Position numbers and translations under genes: made by a program. Below, piece by piece: positions 63,099 through 64,000 of a stretch of DNA of 64,000 nt (within the stretch, counting starts at the first letter, position 1; the number at the start of each line of letters is the position of its first letter). This DNA comes from a virus, in the IMG/VR virus record IMGVR_UViG_3300031758_000004, positions 62,001 to 126,000 of that record. One strand, 5' to 3'. The notes under the pieces were generated by a model, which did no database searches, had not been told where the DNA came from, and was given only the letters and a program-made list of their open reading frames with translations.

Positions 63099-63113
63099 AA
63101 AAATAAAAAAAAT

Positions 63114-64000
63114 ATGACACAAATAAGAGTTGGATGGCGAGCTTTTGTTACTTCGGTAGTCAATGCAGTAGATGCAGATGCTCAAGCATTTATATCAGCT
63201 GCAGGAATTACTAACTTAACTCAAGCAGCAGCTATCAATACGTTAGTAAATGATTTAAAGACCTATGGAATATGGTCAAAAATGAAAGCTATTTATCCAT
63301 TTGTTGGTGGATCTGCAACTTCACATAAATTCAACTTAAAAGATCCGAGGGATTTAGATGCTGCATTTAGATTAGTATTTAATGGTGGTTGGACACATAC
63401 AAGTAATGGTATAAAAGGAAATGGTACTACAGGATATGCAGATACTAAATTAATACCATCTTCCAATTATCCAACTGAATATGATATGGCTTTTGGTTTT
63501 TATTCAAGAACTGATATAATGGAAAATTCTAATGATATATCAGCTTACAATAGTGGTACTCAATGTATTGGTATTGATACTAGATGGTCGGATGGAAAAA
63601 TATATGGATATATTTATAGAGATGCAGTACCATATAATATAGTAGTCACTAATTCTAGTTCAGCTGGTCTCATATCTTTATCAAGAACATCAACAACTAT
63701 GATGAAAATATTCCGAAATACTTCTATATTGGGAACCACCACTACTGCAATGTCTGGTTCTGTCCCGAATATATCTATAAGACTTTCAGGTAGTACTGTT
63801 GGTTCATATTCAACTAGGGAAAAATCTTTTACTTATATTGGAAATGGACTATCAGATATTGATATAACAAACCTTTATACGACTATTCAAAAATTTCAAA
63901 CAACATTAGGTCGTCATGTTGGATCTCCGATTGTATCAGATTCAGATGCTCAAGCTTTCTTGAATGCTGCAGGTATTACAGATTTAGGCCAAGCTACTGC
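63114..64000 (+). CDS. Receptor-binding protein, family B, partial (runs off the window)
   Basis: Starts at ATG 63114 (MTQIRVGWRAFV) and stays open to the last base, so the C-terminus is missing. It contains the same module as the 59105 gene (INTLVNDLKTYGIWSKMKAIYPFVGG, then LVFNGGWTHTSNGIKGNG), but here the expected DPRDLDAAFRL segment is intact. Near the end the module opening appears a second time, in frame (DSDAQAFLNAAGITDLGQA from about 63942), matching DADAQAFISAAGITNLTQA at the start, so the protein carries at least two copies. Confidence 0.82.
   Translation, partial: MTQIRVGWRAFVTSVVNAVDADAQAFISAAGITNLTQAAAINTLVNDLKTYGIWSKMKAIYPFVGGSATSHKFNLKDPRDLDAAFRLVFNGGWTHTSNGIKGNGTTGYADTKLIPSSNYPTEYDMAFGFYSRTDIMENSNDISAYNSGTQCIGIDTRWSDGKIYGYIYRDAVPYNIVVTNSSSAGLISLSRTSTTMMKIFRNTSILGTTTTAMSGSVPNISIRLSGSTVGSYSTREKSFTYIGNGLSDIDITNLYTTIQKFQTTLGRHVGSPIVSDSDAQAFLNAAGITDLGQAT

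Noticed and set aside
55832-64000. Diversity-generating retroelement acting on the receptor-binding array
   Set aside because: No reverse transcriptase or template repeat is visible in the window; the paralogues differ over long stretches rather than at adenines only.

Overview
The window looks like part of a large, AT-rich tailed-phage (Caudoviricetes) genome that probably infects a Bacteroidota host. The phage signs are long fibre-like structural genes with collagen-like GTS repeats and YadA-like repeats, an array of receptor-binding proteins, replication genes (Toprim primase, NAD-dependent ligase), six putative homing endonucleases, and dense overlapping genes with no gap above 300 bases. 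The Bacteroidota assignment rests on base composition, A-rich leaders with little Shine-Dalgarno signal, a signal peptide ending FSFSQ, and the style of the fibre proteins. Many cellular-type genes (SmpB, YqeY, an S1-domain protein, thioredoxin, an ECF-like sigma factor, cytochrome c, an M16 peptidase) point to a jumbo-class genome. No tRNA, tmRNA, CRISPR array, integrase, portal, terminase or capsid gene was recognised.

Layout. 1-2.0 kb: two small plus-strand genes and a minus-strand pair that includes an FkbM methyltransferase. 2.0-12.3 kb: three giant fibre proteins and a small companion. 12.3-15.8 kb: a tightly coupled sugar-transfer operon (a GT4-FkbM fusion, a GT9-like and a GT2-like enzyme, a small membrane protein) that ends in a strong terminator. 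15.8-29.3 kb: mostly minus-strand housekeeping genes (YqeY, SmpB, a degenerate DnaB-like protein, thioredoxin, a Pol-beta-like nucleotidyltransferase, the sigma factor, many small unknowns, DNA ligase), interrupted by three homing endonucleases. 29.3-38.4 kb: a structural operon with 1080- and 1531-residue proteins. 38.4-40.8 kb: UVR-motif, S1-domain and DUF2452-like genes. 40.8-45.5 kb: minus-strand small genes (DUF1937-, DUF6915- and CoaE-like) with two more homing endonucleases. 45.5-50.2 kb: primase, a sixth endonuclease, then an unusual plus-strand operon of ribbon-helix-helix protein, M16 metallopeptidase, secreted Tyr-rich protein, membrane-anchored cytochrome c and DNA adenine methylase. 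50.2-64 kb: fibre proteins, ending in an array of paralogous receptor-binding genes interleaved with small companion genes; the last one runs off the window.

How it may work together. A recurring motif, TTTAATATATAC, lies upstream of genes on both strands, three times exactly 22 bases from the start codon. It is a candidate phage promoter, and the encoded sigma factor is a natural candidate to read it. Variants of the motif sit inside perfect inverted repeats that overlap or abut the start codons of several homing-endonuclease genes. This matches the logic known from phage T4, where read-through transcripts hide the start in a hairpin and an internal promoter frees it. The most unusual cargo is the peptidase / secreted protein / cytochrome c / methylase operon; the second theme is glycosylation next to Thr/Ser-rich fibres.
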